Assembly (NCBI RefSeq): GCF_002019645.1
Contig: NZ_KV917374.1
Location: forward strand, 3,732,696 to 3,796,695
Length of the DNA stretch: 64,000 bases
Source of the DNA: Litchfieldia alkalitelluris
GTDB lineage: Bacteria > Bacillota > Bacilli > Bacillales > Bacillaceae_L
Reading direction: 5' to 3'
A program made the position numbers and the translations under genes. The notes under the pieces were generated by a model that saw only the letters and a list, made by a program, of their open reading frames with translations, was not told the origin of the DNA and did not search any database. The first letter of the stretch is position 1, and the number at the start of each line of letters is the position of its first letter. Of this stretch, positions 17,457 to 25,981 are shown piece by piece.

Positions 17457-18128
17457 CTATTCACGACCTAGCTTTTTCTTTAATGCAGCTAGCTCATCAT
17501 CGACCCCATTACTTTTATCCAATGCGTCGAATTCGCTATCTAGACTTCGGTTAGATGAACGTAAATCTTCACTCGTTTCAGCCTCAGCCTCATATCTGAG
17601 TACCTTTTCTTCCATCCGATCGAATCCTTGGCGAGATTGGTCATTTCCGATATTTGACATGGCACGGTTCATTTTTGTTCTTGTTTGAGCAGATTGAGCT
17701 CTTGCCTTTAATGTGTCCTTTTTAAGTTTCATTTCATTATATTCACTTTTCATTTCTTCAAGCTTTGCTCTTAGTGTATCGGCATCTTGTTTAGCTTGTA
17801 GGTAGGAACTTTTTAACGTATCTGCAGTACTTTGATGTCCTTTTTTATCTTCTAATGCTCTCCTTGCCAAATCTTCATTTCCCGCTTCTAATGCCTTTAA
17901 AGCTTGTTCTTCACGTTTCACAACCATCTTCTCTGCATCTTCAACTTTTCTGAGAAGCAATTTTTCATTAGCAATTTGCTTAGCTACAGCAGTTTCGGCA
18001 TCACGAATATCAGCTTCCATTTCACGCATAAATTGGTCCAACATTTTTACTGGATCTTCTGCTTTATCAAGCATTGCATTTAACTCTGAATTTACAACTG
18101 TTTTTACTCTTTTGAAAAATGAGAACAT
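17457..18128 (-). CDS. pspA: PspA/IM30 family protein
   Basis: 223 residues, the normal length for PspA/Vipp1/IM30 (ESCRT-III-like membrane-remodelling proteins). It has the N-terminal amphipathic helix MFSFFKRVKTVVNSELNAML, then DPVKMLDQFMREMEADI and long heptad coiled coils rich in Lys/Glu/Ala (about residues 30-190). The ATG follows GGAGGGGAAG. It binds stressed membranes from the cytoplasmic side. In Bacillus subtilis the PspA gene ydjF heads a sigma-W-dependent operon; here the operon also begins with a sigma-W-type promoter, upstream of the DUF4178 gene. The operon partners differ from those of ydjF. Confidence 0.93.
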   Translation of the reverse strand: MFSFFKRVKTVVNSELNAMLDKAEDPVKMLDQFMREMEADIRDAETAVAKQIANEKLLLRKVEDAEKMVVKREEQALKALEAGNEDLARRALEDKKGHQSTADTLKSSYLQAKQDADTLRAKLEEMKSEYNEMKLKKDTLKARAQSAQTRTKMNRAMSNIGNDQSRQGFDRMEEKVLRYEAEAETSEDLRSSNRSLDSEFDALDKSNGVDDELAALKKKLGRE

Positions 18129-18152
18129 CCTTCTTCCCCTCCAATTTTCATT

Positions 18153-18659
18153 TTAGCTACCAGCAATTATTTTTATTTCATATTCCTCAATATCATACCC
18201 TGCACTAGCCTCGATTTCAGAACCCCATACTTCTACAGATAAATATTGTTCTTCGTCTTCATCACAATAATCATAATACATACATTTTATATTATTCACA
18301 TTACTACCTCGGCCTTCACCACGAACATTTGCAGAACCCGATTCATCAAGAAAGTATTTGACATTATTGTAAGTGATTTCTTTTGGTATCGGTTCACTTA
18401 GCTTTAATTTTACTTTTTCATAAATTCCAACATGAAGTTCATCATCCATTTCAACACTTAACCAAATGGTTTTGTTTGGTCCCTGAAGTTGGTATGCTTT
18501 CCATTCAAATCCGTGGTCCTGATAAATTAATTTACCTACAACCTCATAATCCTCAAGGTCATATGTGACTATATCAGCCACTTCAATTGATAAGACACTT
18601 CGACTTTTAACTTCCTTTATCTGTTCTTTTTTTCCAAACAGCTTTTTTAAAAGACTCAT
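18153..18659 (-). CDS. DUF4178 domain protein
   Basis: 168 residues from the ATG at 18659, which is placed by GAGGAGGTG 6 bp upstream; a longer frame to 18686 would bury that site. The N terminus is basic (MSLLKKLFGKK) and the body is beta-rich with the DUF4178 signatures ADIVTYDLEDYEVVGKL, DHGFEWKAYQL, WLSVEMDDE and YLSVEVWGSEIE. No signal peptide or membrane segment, so probably cytoplasmic. It is the first gene of the operon and lies 24 bp upstream of pspA. Function unknown, but association with PspA and polyamine-type enzymes is a recurrent gene-neighbourhood theme. Confidence 0.85.
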   Translation of the reverse strand: MSLLKKLFGKKEQIKEVKSRSVLSIEVADIVTYDLEDYEVVGKLIYQDHGFEWKAYQLQGPNKTIWLSVEMDDELHVGIYEKVKLKLSEPIPKEITYNNVKYFLDESGSANVRGEGRGSNVNNIKCMYYDYCDEDEEQYLSVEVWGSEIEASAGYDIEEYEIKIIAGS

Positions 18660-18700
18660 TTCCAACACCTCCTCAGTCGGAGTCATTTCATACGTATATG

Positions 18701-18727
18701 TACGAATTGTTTATTGATATGGTTTCA
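18701..18727 (-). promoter_or_regulatory. Sigma-W-type ECF promoter of the PspA operon
   Basis: The minus strand has TGAAAC (18722-18727) and CGTA (18701-18704) separated by 17 bp. This is the TGAAAC/CGTA signature of sigma-W promoters, whose usual spacing is 16-17. It lies about 42 bp upstream of the DUF4178 start. It predicts induction by cell-envelope stress. Confidence 0.75.
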
Positions 18728-18800
18728 CTTTTCTATAAATTTTTCCTTCTTAATTATAGTAAAGTATGAATATGATTGCTATTAACAGGCATTATTTCAT

Positions 18801-18827
18801 AAAAAATGCTCCTGCGTGAACAGGAAC
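18801..18827 (-). terminator. Terminator of the MBL hydrolase gene
   Basis: Minus strand GTTCCTG-ttcacg-CAGGAGC followed by ATTTTTT, 12 bp after the stop codon; one G-T pair in the stem. Confidence 0.8.
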
Positions 18828-18838
18828 AATTGAAAAAA

Positions 18839-19693
18839 TCAATTTAATTTATCTTTATCTACATACTTTCCGTAATCTGGAATCGCTAACGAGTTAAATT
18901 CACTAGACAGTCTTTCTAGACCTTCCTTTAATTCTTTTCCTGCCATAGGAACCCCATGCCCGGTTACAGCAACACTAGGGTCTAACTGTTGAAGTGTTCT
19001 TACTGACTTCCATGCCGCTTCCCAATCCGTCGTTAAGTACCTTGGCGGTCCATTCAACTCTTTTTCTTGAGTTAATACTTTATACAGGTGATCTTGTCTT
19101 ACGGTAACAAACGCATCTCCTACGATTAATGAACGGTCCTCTTCCCTAAAAAAAGACACGTGGCCTGGGCTATGTCCGGGTGTGTGAATCCAGCGCCATC
19201 CCATCATCTCAGGAACGTTACCATCGGATGGAAGTGCTTGTACATGATCACTTAGGTTGATTGGCTCATTGGGAAACATCGGTGACATTTTCGCCACCAT
19301 TCCGCCTTCAACGGTCGGGTCAGGGGCAGGATAACTTTTTTCTCCCGTAAGATATGGAAGCTCTAATTCATGTGCATAAACAGGCACGTTCCATTCATTA
19401 ATAAGTTCAATAATCCCACCAACATGATCAAAGTGCCCATGTGTAAGCACAATTGCTTTTGGACGACTACCTTCGCCAAAGCGCTCCTTCACAATTGACA
19501 AAATCTCGTCTGATGATTCAGGCATTCCTGCATCTATAAGAATAAAATGTTCAGGGCTGCCAACCAAACAAATATTCACAACTTGAATTGTATGACAATA
19601 AATATCTTCTCCCACTTGCTGACCAAGGCCACTTGCTACTGATGTTACTGGTATAAATCTTTCATCCTTACTATACTGCATTTCATTTTCCAC
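18839..19693 (-). CDS. MBL-fold metallo-hydrolase
   Basis: 284 residues of the metallo-beta-lactamase superfamily. It shows the metal motif HGHFDHVGG (HxHxDH), a later His in HTPGHSPGHVSFF, the bridging Asp in IVGDAF and a final His in VTGHGVP. Close to glyoxalase II-like/YqjP-type hydrolases, cytoplasmic. The annotated start is a GTG (MENEMQY), with AAAGGA 11 bp upstream; an ATG four codons in is also possible. Substrate unknown. It is monocistronic, with its own terminator, and separate from the PspA operon downstream of the sigma-W promoter. Confidence 0.85.
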   Translation of the reverse strand: MENEMQYSKDERFIPVTSVASGLGQQVGEDIYCHTIQVVNICLVGSPEHFILIDAGMPESSDEILSIVKERFGEGSRPKAIVLTHGHFDHVGGIIELINEWNVPVYAHELELPYLTGEKSYPAPDPTVEGGMVAKMSPMFPNEPINLSDHVQALPSDGNVPEMMGWRWIHTPGHSPGHVSFFREEDRSLIVGDAFVTVRQDHLYKVLTQEKELNGPPRYLTTDWEAAWKSVRTLQQLDPSVAVTGHGVPMAGKELKEGLERLSSEFNSLAIPDYGKYVDKDKLN

Positions 19694-19869
19694 AAGTTAT
19701 CATTCCTTTATGAACGAATAGTTTCAACTATATTCTGTTCCTTAAAGGTTTTAATATGTAAAACAGTTCCCTTAATTTAACTGCTTTTATTATTTTTCTG
19801 TGAGGAAGATTAATATCGTTGGAATTTTCATGTTACTTTTCAACAATCAACTTTAGGGAGGAAATAACA

Positions 19870-20502
19870 ATGAAATTAGCAGCCCATGAATTGCAGGACT
19901 TACATGAATTAACCTTGAGTTGTGTGAATTCAATTACTAATATGTCATATATGCTTCAACATGTCCAAGACCCTGAGCTTAAGAGTATTATGGAAAGGCA
20001 TTACCCATTTCACATCAGGGATTACAATATGAAAGTTGAATTCCTAAATCAAACAGAGGGTGCAAAAAAGGAGCTGCCATTATTTCAGGAGCAGCGTCAG
20101 TTGAATAATTATACTGAATCACCTGTATTACAGTATATTCCTGTTCAACCACGTACGATTGTTCAGGATATGAATGACCGAGAAATGGGTACTGCTTATC
20201 TTTTAACCCTAAAGCGTGCTGGCCGTGAATATGCATACTCTGCAATGGAAGCAGCAAATCCTGAGTTACGCTCCTTCCTTCAAACAGCCTTTATGATGAG
20301 TTGTAGTCATGCATATGACATGTGGCAATATATGGTTAAAAAAGGGTATTACCCGCTTGAGCAGGCTGATCAAACACTCGTTAGTAAAATGGGTGCTACT
20401 TATCAACTTGTACCAGAGGATCAACCAATCATTCAGCAGGCTTTAAACAAATATCAAGGGCAAAATCCAATTAATGGCCAAAGTGATCAAATGTATCAAT
20501 AA
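19870..20502 (+). CDS. CotF-like spore coat protein
   Basis: 210 residues. The ATG at 19870 is chosen because GGGAGGAA lies directly upstream; a longer frame from 19819 would start before it. The C-terminal part carries the coat F domain (GTAYLLTLKRAGREYAYS, AFMMSCSHAYDMWQYMVKKGYY). The N terminus has another four-helix ferritin-like stretch (HELQDLHELTLSCVNSITNM). Expected in the mother-cell-made spore coat. It is transcribed alone on the plus strand, ending at a bidirectional terminator. It supports an endospore-forming host. Confidence 0.88.
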   Translation: MKLAAHELQDLHELTLSCVNSITNMSYMLQHVQDPELKSIMERHYPFHIRDYNMKVEFLNQTEGAKKELPLFQEQRQLNNYTESPVLQYIPVQPRTIVQDMNDREMGTAYLLTLKRAGREYAYSAMEAANPELRSFLQTAFMMSCSHAYDMWQYMVKKGYYPLEQADQTLVSKMGATYQLVPEDQPIIQQALNKYQGQNPINGQSDQMYQ

Positions 20503-20580
20503 TAATATTGGAACCAAAACAGGTATCAACCTATATATCTCAACAGTCAGTGAGCAAGTTGCACTAGTATCAAATTAATA

Positions 20581-20618
20581 AAAAACAGCCTAGGAATGAA
20601 GAGACCTAGTGCTGTTTT
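20581..20618. terminator. Bidirectional terminator
   Basis: AAAAACAGC-CTAGG paired with CCTAG-GCTGTTTT, loop of 10 nt and a one-base bulge, between the convergent coat-protein and S9-peptidase genes. Confidence 0.85.
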
Positions 20619-20623
20619 CATGA

Positions 20624-22408
20624 TCAGATATATCTTTCTAAAAATGTTACCATTGTTTTATAAACTTTAATTGCGTTTTCTGTTTTTGAAAAACCGTGTC
20701 CCTCGTCCTCTAAGACAAGATACTCAATGTCCTGTCCACGCTTTTCCATCGCCTCAACAATGACATCTGATTCGATTTTTACAACACGAGGATCGTTTTT
20801 CCCTTGTATCACAAGCATTGGTTTCGTCATTTGATCAATATATGTCATCGGAGAATCCTCAATTAGCTTTTCACGGTCTTCTTCAACATCACCAATTAGT
20901 TCTCGGTCTGCTGCTTTCCAATGTTCAGGTGCTGTCTCAATTGTTGTGAACAAATTGCTAGGTCCAAAAATATCAACAAATGCTTTAAAACGTTCTGGGT
21001 GTCTACCATGAAGTAATAGAGTCATATATCCTCCATAGCTTCCACCGACGCAAAACCATTTATCAAAAGTGGACTTACCTTCTTTATTTAACCAATCCAT
21101 ACCAGCAATAATATCAAGTCTTGGTCCACCACCCCAATCCTTATTCACTAATTTCATGAAGGTTTCTCCATACCCTGTACTCCCTCTAAAGTTAGGTGAG
21201 AAGACTCGATACCCTTGGCTACATAAATATTGAAATAAGGGGCTGAAATTTTTTCGAATAGCATGCTGAGGTCCGCCATGTGGCCAAAGAATCGTATGCC
21301 CATTATCGTTTTCTTGCTGTGGTTGATAAAATAACGCTTCAATTTCTAATCCATCAAAACTCTTATATGTAAGTACTTCTGGTTCTGTTAATTCATCACT
21401 ATTCACACCGATAATCTTATGTTCTGTTAATTGTCTCCATGCTACAAAGTCTGTTGTACAGTATACATTAGCAGCTAGCTTAGCTGAACGTCCTAGTAAA
21501 AATAGCGTACCTTTTTTTCCGACAACTAGTTTATCAATGATATCAATCGGCGTGTCTAATTTGATGGTTTCATTAGAACTAAGGTTCATCTCATACAAAT
21601 GATCCTCCACTCCTCTTTGTGCGACAAAGTAAGCTTTTTGTTGAAGTTTATCAATTGTTAGATCTGAGAGTTCATGGCCTTCAACTTCAACAAGCTTTTT
21701 AAATGCTCCAGTACTAATATGAAAACTAGCTATATAACTAAATTCACTTTCATAATTGGTAATGAAGATGATATTATCATTGTCAATGTATTCAGCTTGA
21801 TTGACTCTGTGAGCATGTTCTTTTGATGGTGTTAAGAGAATTTCTTCACCATTGACTAATACATATCCAAACTCACTTGTATTTCCAACTGCTCTTGAAA
21901 AGGTGAAGGTTGCTTCATCAGGACTTACTGAAAATAGATCACAGGGACCACCTTCACCACGAATAAGTACTGTCTTCTGATTTGTTTCTAAATTTAGCTT
22001 TCCTACATTTAAAAAATTCGGATTATCTACACTGGTTGTGTAATATAGATCCTTTCCTGACTGAGAAAGATCTCCAAAATAGAATTTCTCACCTTCCTGT
22101 TTTAATAATGGTGTCGCTTCTCCACCACTTCCAGGAATAGCATAGACATGATAGTCCTCATCCCCATTTGTATCAAAACCTGTTAAAAGATATTGACCTT
22201 GTGAGGCATATTTTACAAAGGAACTCATCTGGTTCATGGTCGTCATTTGATAAGGATAGCCTTTGTCCAATTTCAATGCCCAGATATTATAAAAACCATT
22301 TAAATTCGTTGTAAATGTAATTTCATTTTCAGATGGGTGTACATCAAAATCCAAAATATTTAATGTTCTAAAATAGCTCTCTATCGTTGGTGCTTTAAGA
22401 TGTAACAA
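20624..22408 (-). CDS. S9 family (prolyl oligopeptidase-like) peptidase
   Basis: 594 residues: an N-terminal beta-propeller (about 15-340) and a C-terminal alpha/beta-hydrolase domain. The catalytic triad is visible as Ser in GGSYGGYM (about 457), Asp in QGKNDPRV (about 540) and His in EDEGHGFS (about 571). The oxyanion loop is WPHGGPQHA. The start is a TTG with GGGGAG 8 bp upstream. No signal peptide, so it is likely a cytoplasmic acylaminoacyl- or dipeptidyl-peptidase. It stands alone, followed by the coat gene terminator. Confidence 0.9.
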   Translation of the reverse strand: MLHLKAPTIESYFRTLNILDFDVHPSENEITFTTNLNGFYNIWALKLDKGYPYQMTTMNQMSSFVKYASQGQYLLTGFDTNGDEDYHVYAIPGSGGEATPLLKQEGEKFYFGDLSQSGKDLYYTTSVDNPNFLNVGKLNLETNQKTVLIRGEGGPCDLFSVSPDEATFTFSRAVGNTSEFGYVLVNGEEILLTPSKEHAHRVNQAEYIDNDNIIFITNYESEFSYIASFHISTGAFKKLVEVEGHELSDLTIDKLQQKAYFVAQRGVEDHLYEMNLSSNETIKLDTPIDIIDKLVVGKKGTLFLLGRSAKLAANVYCTTDFVAWRQLTEHKIIGVNSDELTEPEVLTYKSFDGLEIEALFYQPQQENDNGHTILWPHGGPQHAIRKNFSPLFQYLCSQGYRVFSPNFRGSTGYGETFMKLVNKDWGGGPRLDIIAGMDWLNKEGKSTFDKWFCVGGSYGGYMTLLLHGRHPERFKAFVDIFGPSNLFTTIETAPEHWKAADRELIGDVEEDREKLIEDSPMTYIDQMTKPMLVIQGKNDPRVVKIESDVIVEAMEKRGQDIEYLVLEDEGHGFSKTENAIKVYKTMVTFLERYI

Positions 22409-22479
22409 CAGAAAATCTCCCCTTTTTATAAAACTATTTATATATTTTACTATAATTTCACAAAATTAAAAATAAAAAA

Positions 22480-22505
22480 CGGAAGAGAGTACGACTCCCT
22501 TTCCG
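22480..22505 (-). terminator. Terminator of mnmH
   Basis: Minus strand CGGAAAGGGAGT-cgt-ACTCTCTTCCG followed by TTTTTTATTTTT, 7 bp after the stop codon; one mismatch in the stem. Confidence 0.9.
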
Positions 22506-22512
22506 CTATGTG

Positions 22513-23556
22513 TTAGTGTTTAATCATCTGAGTTTGAAGAGCCTCTTCCACGAGGTCTGATGCTTCGGAAATGGTTTCTGCTTTTATAGTAACAATGTTA
22601 TCTTGCGAATAGTTTTTACTCATATGCAGATATCTTGGATCATAATAGTGCTCTAGTAATAATTGAATCGCTGTGTCAAACGAGCTTTCATGTAGATTAT
22701 TTTCAATCTGATTAGCTATTGGTGTATGAATTCGATTTTTAATACGTGAAAAAGCTTCAATATACTGCTCTTGATGCTCATGAGGACGATAGTCTTCTAA
22801 TATATGTTTAACGCGCACGTCAACCGGTAAATCAATAAAAAGCTGTGTAGCTGTTTCCTTTTGCTTTAACAGGATCTCAGGTAATACAACTTTTCCTACT
22901 CTTTTACTCTCAGCCTCAAACACGACAAATGGTGAACCTTGCAATCTTTCTACTTCCTGTAAAAATAATGAGTCAAACATTTTTTGGTTATACGGTACAA
23001 GTCCTATTTGACCAAAAATAGATCCACGGTGATTTGCCATGCCTTCGATGTCCAAAACCGGGTATCCTTTTGCATATAAGCTCCTTAAAATAGCTGTTTT
23101 ACCCGTCCCAGTCCATCCATTGAGCACATAAGTCTTTGTAGGTAACTTTATATCTTTAAGTGATTCAACGACCCACTTTCGATAAGCGTTGTAGCCTCCT
23201 GACAATCTGTAGACTTTTATCCCCATTAAATCAATGACGGTTGCAGAGGTTTTGCTTCTCATTCCTCCACGCCAACAAAACACAATTTTTTCCCCACTTA
23301 TTCTCTGGAACTCTTTTATAAATGTTGGAAGCTTTTTAGAAAAGAGTTCAAGTCCACGGTCTTTTGCAGCTTCAACGCTTTTCTGTTTATAAATAGTCCC
23401 TATTTCAGCTCTTTCCTCGTTAGTGAAAATAGGAATATTGATGCTACCAGGAATCGTAGTATCATTAAACTCCGCTTGGGAACGAACATCTATTAAGACT
23501 ACTTCTTTCTTTTTGTGCAAATCAATCATCTCTTGTATTTCAATATCCTTAAACAC
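22513..23556 (-). CDS. mnmH: tRNA 2-selenouridine synthase (MnmH/SelU)
   Basis: 347 residues from a GTG at 23556, fixed by AGGAGG 7 bp upstream; an upstream TTG at 23574 would precede the site. The N-terminal rhodanese domain (LIDVRSQAEF at the front) has the catalytic Cys in VFCWRGGMRS (about residue 92). The C-terminal P-loop domain begins GWTGTGKTAIL (about 148-155). The enzyme replaces sulfur by selenium in 2-thiouridine at tRNA position 34, via a geranylated intermediate, using selenophosphate from SelD. It therefore implies the cell makes selenophosphate, which matters for the TGA-containing genes at 27.1 and 29.4 kb. selD is not in the window. Confidence 0.93.
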   Translation of the reverse strand: MFKDIEIQEMIDLHKKKEVVLIDVRSQAEFNDTTIPGSINIPIFTNEERAEIGTIYKQKSVEAAKDRGLELFSKKLPTFIKEFQRISGEKIVFCWRGGMRSKTSATVIDLMGIKVYRLSGGYNAYRKWVVESLKDIKLPTKTYVLNGWTGTGKTAILRSLYAKGYPVLDIEGMANHRGSIFGQIGLVPYNQKMFDSLFLQEVERLQGSPFVVFEAESKRVGKVVLPEILLKQKETATQLFIDLPVDVRVKHILEDYRPHEHQEQYIEAFSRIKNRIHTPIANQIENNLHESSFDTAIQLLLEHYYDPRYLHMSKNYSQDNIVTIKAETISEASDLVEEALQTQMIKH

Positions 23557-23696
23557 GTTTCTTCCTCCTGTCAACTTAAGGACACACTATCATTTTAGGA
23601 CCTTGATTTATTATATAACAAAACTTAACAAAGAGGTTACATATTATAAGTGAGTATAGATAGATAATATAGATAGCTGTTTCAATCACTTTTTCA

Positions 23697-23725
23697 TTGA
23701 CATAAAAAAATTTTTTCTGTATTTT
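23697..23725 (+). promoter_or_regulatory. Sigma-A promoter of the acetate transporter gene
   Basis: Perfect TTGACA (23697-23702), 17-bp spacer, TATTTT (23720-23725), 32 bp before the start codon. Confidence 0.7.
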
Positions 23726-23757
23726 ATTTAAGTATGTTTTTTTTATAGGAGGAAATA

Positions 23758-24375
23758 ATGGAAAATCAGAATACACAACATGTTAAAATTACAACTGCAG
23801 ACCCTTCAGCTCTCGGCCTATTTGGTTTAGCTATGGTCACCTTTGTCGCTTCATCTCAGAAACTAGGTTTAACAGAAGGGCTCTCCTTTGTTATCCCATG
23901 GGCATTCTTTTTAGGCGGAATTGCACAGCTTTTTGCTTGTGTGCAAGATGCTAAGCATAATAATACATTCGGAACAACCGCATTTGGGGCATTTGGACTG
24001 TTCTGGTTTGGTGTGGGCATGTCTTGGTTAATCCAATTAGGAGCATTTGGTGAGCATTTAGCAGCAGATGTCGATCCGCGGCAATTAGGGGTAGCCTTTC
24101 TTGGTTATCTAATTTTTAGTATCTACATGACAATTGGTGCAATGGAGACGAATAAGGTGCTTTTCATTATCTTTGTCTTTATTGATTTCTTATTTATAGG
24201 TCTATCACTTAGCTCATTTGGAATTATGCGTGAAGGAATGCATATGTTAGCAGCAGTTTCCGAATTAATTATTGCATTACTATCCTTTTATGGATCTGCA
24301 GCAAATGTTCTAAATAATCATTTTGGACGAGTTACATTACCTGTTGGGAAACCTTTTGGTATTTTTAAGAAATAG
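23758..24375 (+). CDS. satP: Acetate uptake transporter (GPR1/FUN34/YaaH family)
   Basis: 205 residues with six membrane segments. The N-terminal signature is DPSALGLFGLAMVTF, a variant of the family NPAPLGL motif. Other landmarks are IPWAFFLGGIAQLFAC and the FGTTAFGAFGLFW stretch. It is an acetate/succinate-proton symporter in SatP and relatives. AGGAGG precedes the ATG and a strong promoter lies upstream. Transcribed alone and closed by a terminator. The specific substrate is inferred from family. Confidence 0.88.
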   Translation: MENQNTQHVKITTADPSALGLFGLAMVTFVASSQKLGLTEGLSFVIPWAFFLGGIAQLFACVQDAKHNNTFGTTAFGAFGLFWFGVGMSWLIQLGAFGEHLAADVDPRQLGVAFLGYLIFSIYMTIGAMETNKVLFIIFVFIDFLFIGLSLSSFGIMREGMHMLAAVSELIIALLSFYGSAANVLNNHFGRVTLPVGKPFGIFKK

Positions 24376-24387
24376 GTTACTTTATAT

Positions 24388-24424
24388 AAACTCCTATGTC
24401 TAAATAATTTAGCATAGGAGTTTT
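24388..24424. terminator. Bidirectional terminator
   Basis: AAACTCCTATG (24388-24398) with CATAGGAGTTTT and a 14-nt partly self-complementary loop, between convergent acetate transporter and GNAT genes. Confidence 0.85.
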
Positions 24425-24431
24425 ATTATTA

Positions 24432-24938
24432 TTAATAATCAACATTCTCATTTGTGAGGTAGAAATACATTAGACCATTAACTAGTTCTTCTTTTCTTTT
24501 AAAGCCTAATTTCTCCAATAATTTGATAGATTTTTCATTGTTAGGAACCACCGTAGCCTCAATTAATTGTAAGTTCATTTGTTTAAATCCAAATTGGATA
24601 ACTGGGTAAATTGCCTCTGTCATGTATCCATTGCCCCAAAAAGACTCTGATAAATCGAATCCTATCTCAGCCTTAGCAATACTGTTACTATCCCAACAGT
24701 GATAACCGCAAGTTCCGATGAGCGTATCTTCGATTTTATCAAAAATTCCCCATCTACAACCTGAATCATCAAGATGAAATTGGATGATTTCTTCAGCTTC
24801 TAGTAACCCGCTACATGGAGATATATCCATAAATTTTGTAACAGCCTCTTCTGCAAAATGCTTAAATACCGCCTCTCTATCATTTATCTTTAGTTCTCTT
24901 AAATAAAGCCTCTCCGTATCGATGATTGGAAACTTCAT
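24432..24938 (-). CDS. GNAT acetyltransferase, RimJ/RimL type
   Basis: 168 residues. Begins ...FPIIDTERLYLREL, typical of ribosomal-protein N-acetyltransferase relatives, and carries the acetyl-CoA loop (SFWGNGYMTEAIYPVIQFGF) and VVPNNEKSIKLLEKLGF. The ATG at 24938 is preferred because GGAGG abuts the earlier ATG at 24944. Substrate unknown. Monocistronic. Confidence 0.85.
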   Translation of the reverse strand: MKFPIIDTERLYLRELKINDREAVFKHFAEEAVTKFMDISPCSGLLEAEEIIQFHLDDSGCRWGIFDKIEDTLIGTCGYHCWDSNSIAKAEIGFDLSESFWGNGYMTEAIYPVIQFGFKQMNLQLIEATVVPNNEKSIKLLEKLGFKRKEELVNGLMYFYLTNENVDY

Positions 24939-25060
24939 TACCATCCTCCACTTTTTTTATTTCAGTCTATTTTTGTAACTTTGTTCTTTTGAAAGGTCTT
25001 TTATCACTTAGGAGTAAACATTTCATACACCACGGTACGAATTTCATTAGCATTGCGGTC

Positions 25061-25275
25061 TACCCTGAAAATAACCTAGGTTGTGTAGTTCCATGTGCTG
25101 CGATCCACTTGCTTTCCGCGGGGTGGTCCGTGAGCCTCCCTCGTCGCTTTTGGCTCCTGTGGGGTCTCACGAGACCACTAGATCCCGCAGGAGTCAAGTG
25201 GCTCTCCGCTCATTCCACACTGTGTGTAAAAACTTTTCATCCTCCATGGTGCAAATACTCATTCACATGGACGTC
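25061..25275 (+). repeat. Interspersed GC-rich repeat, copy A
   Basis: Copy of a repeat also at 37033-37226, 51041-51268 and, inverted, 61525-61737. It starts at TACCCTGAAAA. The core is CCACTTGCTTTCCGCGGGG ... CACGAGACCACT ... TCAAGTGGCTCTCCGC, in which CCACTTG and CAAGTGG pair as outer arms. It ends with a hairpin around CCATGGTGCAAATA/CACATGG. The left flank 25021-25060 looks like a decayed right-end hairpin of a further copy. It encodes no protein; short frames inside are chance. The stretch 25276-25376 holds nothing I recognise. Confidence 0.85.
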
Positions 25276-25376
25276 TCTTTTTTTTCTAACCCATAACCAG
25301 TTTCCTAAAAAAGCAAATAGGTCATTTAGCAACAATCTTTCAGAAAAGAGCCTAATTTAATAAAGTTTTTACAATT

Positions 25377-25541
25377 CTAACTTTTATTTTTCGTGTATTG
25401 ATCGTAAGACATTTGTCCAAGATAGTTATTAGATCCACTCCAAAATTGCCCTGTCACACCATGATCTAACATCTTAGAAATAGTTAGTAGCAACAAGAAG
25501 CATTAAGACATCAAAGAAAACTTATACATGTTATCACCCAT
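25377..25541 (-). pseudogene. Small membrane peptide gene with in-frame TAA
   Basis: 55 codons in one frame starting ATG at 25541 with AGGTGAT upstream: MGDNMYKFSLMS, then TAA at 25503-25505, then CFLLLLTISKMLDHGVTG... to a C terminus YDQYTKNKS and TAG at 25377. Read through, it makes a peptide with one hydrophobic helix and a polar tail. Not recognised. The single nonsense codon and the conserved-looking flanks suggest a recently broken small gene, or a sequencing error. Confidence 0.4.
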
Positions 25542-25588
25542 GATTATCACCTCAGACATAACATAAGGACCTTTTTGGAGGAGATTTC

Positions 25589-25619
25589 AATGGATGCCTT
25601 TATTTAAGGCATCCATTTT
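25589..25619. terminator. Hairpin, terminator-like
   Basis: AATGGATGCC paired with GGCATCCATT, loop tttattta, followed on the plus strand by TTC. Isolated; no clear plus-strand gene ends here. Confidence 0.4.
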
Positions 25620-25666
25620 CATTTCCCACAACAGTGAAGTATAGCCTAATAAGATCGGCTTACATT

Positions 25667-25872
25667 CCTTTTCTAGAAATATTACCTGATTATCAAAAAA
25701 TAAAGGAATAGGCAAAGAGTTAATTCTAAGAATGTTAGCTCAACTTGAAGACATTTATATGGTAGATTTGATGTGTGATGCTAATCTACAAGATTACTAT
25801 AAAAAAATTAGGATGATTAAAGCGAGTCGGATGATTTTTAGAAATTATAAGAAACAATCAGGGTATAGATAA
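25667..25872 (+). pseudogene. GNAT acetyltransferase fragment, frameshifted
   Basis: PFLEILPDYQK in one frame, then after a one-base shift GIGKELILRMLAQLEDI... and ...YYKKIRMIKASRMIFRNYKK to TAA at 25870. Together these form motif A (PDYQ-x-GIGKEL) and the C-terminal half of a GNAT N-acetyltransferase. The N-terminal half is missing. A terminator hairpin still follows, so this is the decayed 3' end of a real gene. Confidence 0.7.
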
Positions 25873-25892
25873 AACGCTCATCTGAGCGTTTT
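25871..25892 (+). terminator. Terminator of the GNAT remnant
   Basis: AAAACGCTCA-tc-TGAGCGTTTT, 10-bp perfect stem, overlapping the remnant's stop codon. Confidence 0.75.
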
Positions 25893-25981
25893 ATCGTAAT
25901 TATTGATTATTATTATTGGAAAGGGATAAATCTTACATTCTTCTACACTTTTTAAGTAATACACTTTGGCTTAGTCAAACT

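Noticed and set aside
24926-25360. Open frames through repeat copy A, and similar ones in copies B and C (37021-37312, 50961-51272)
   Set aside because: They follow the repeat consensus in unrelated frames, have no ribosome site and differ between copies by frameshifts.
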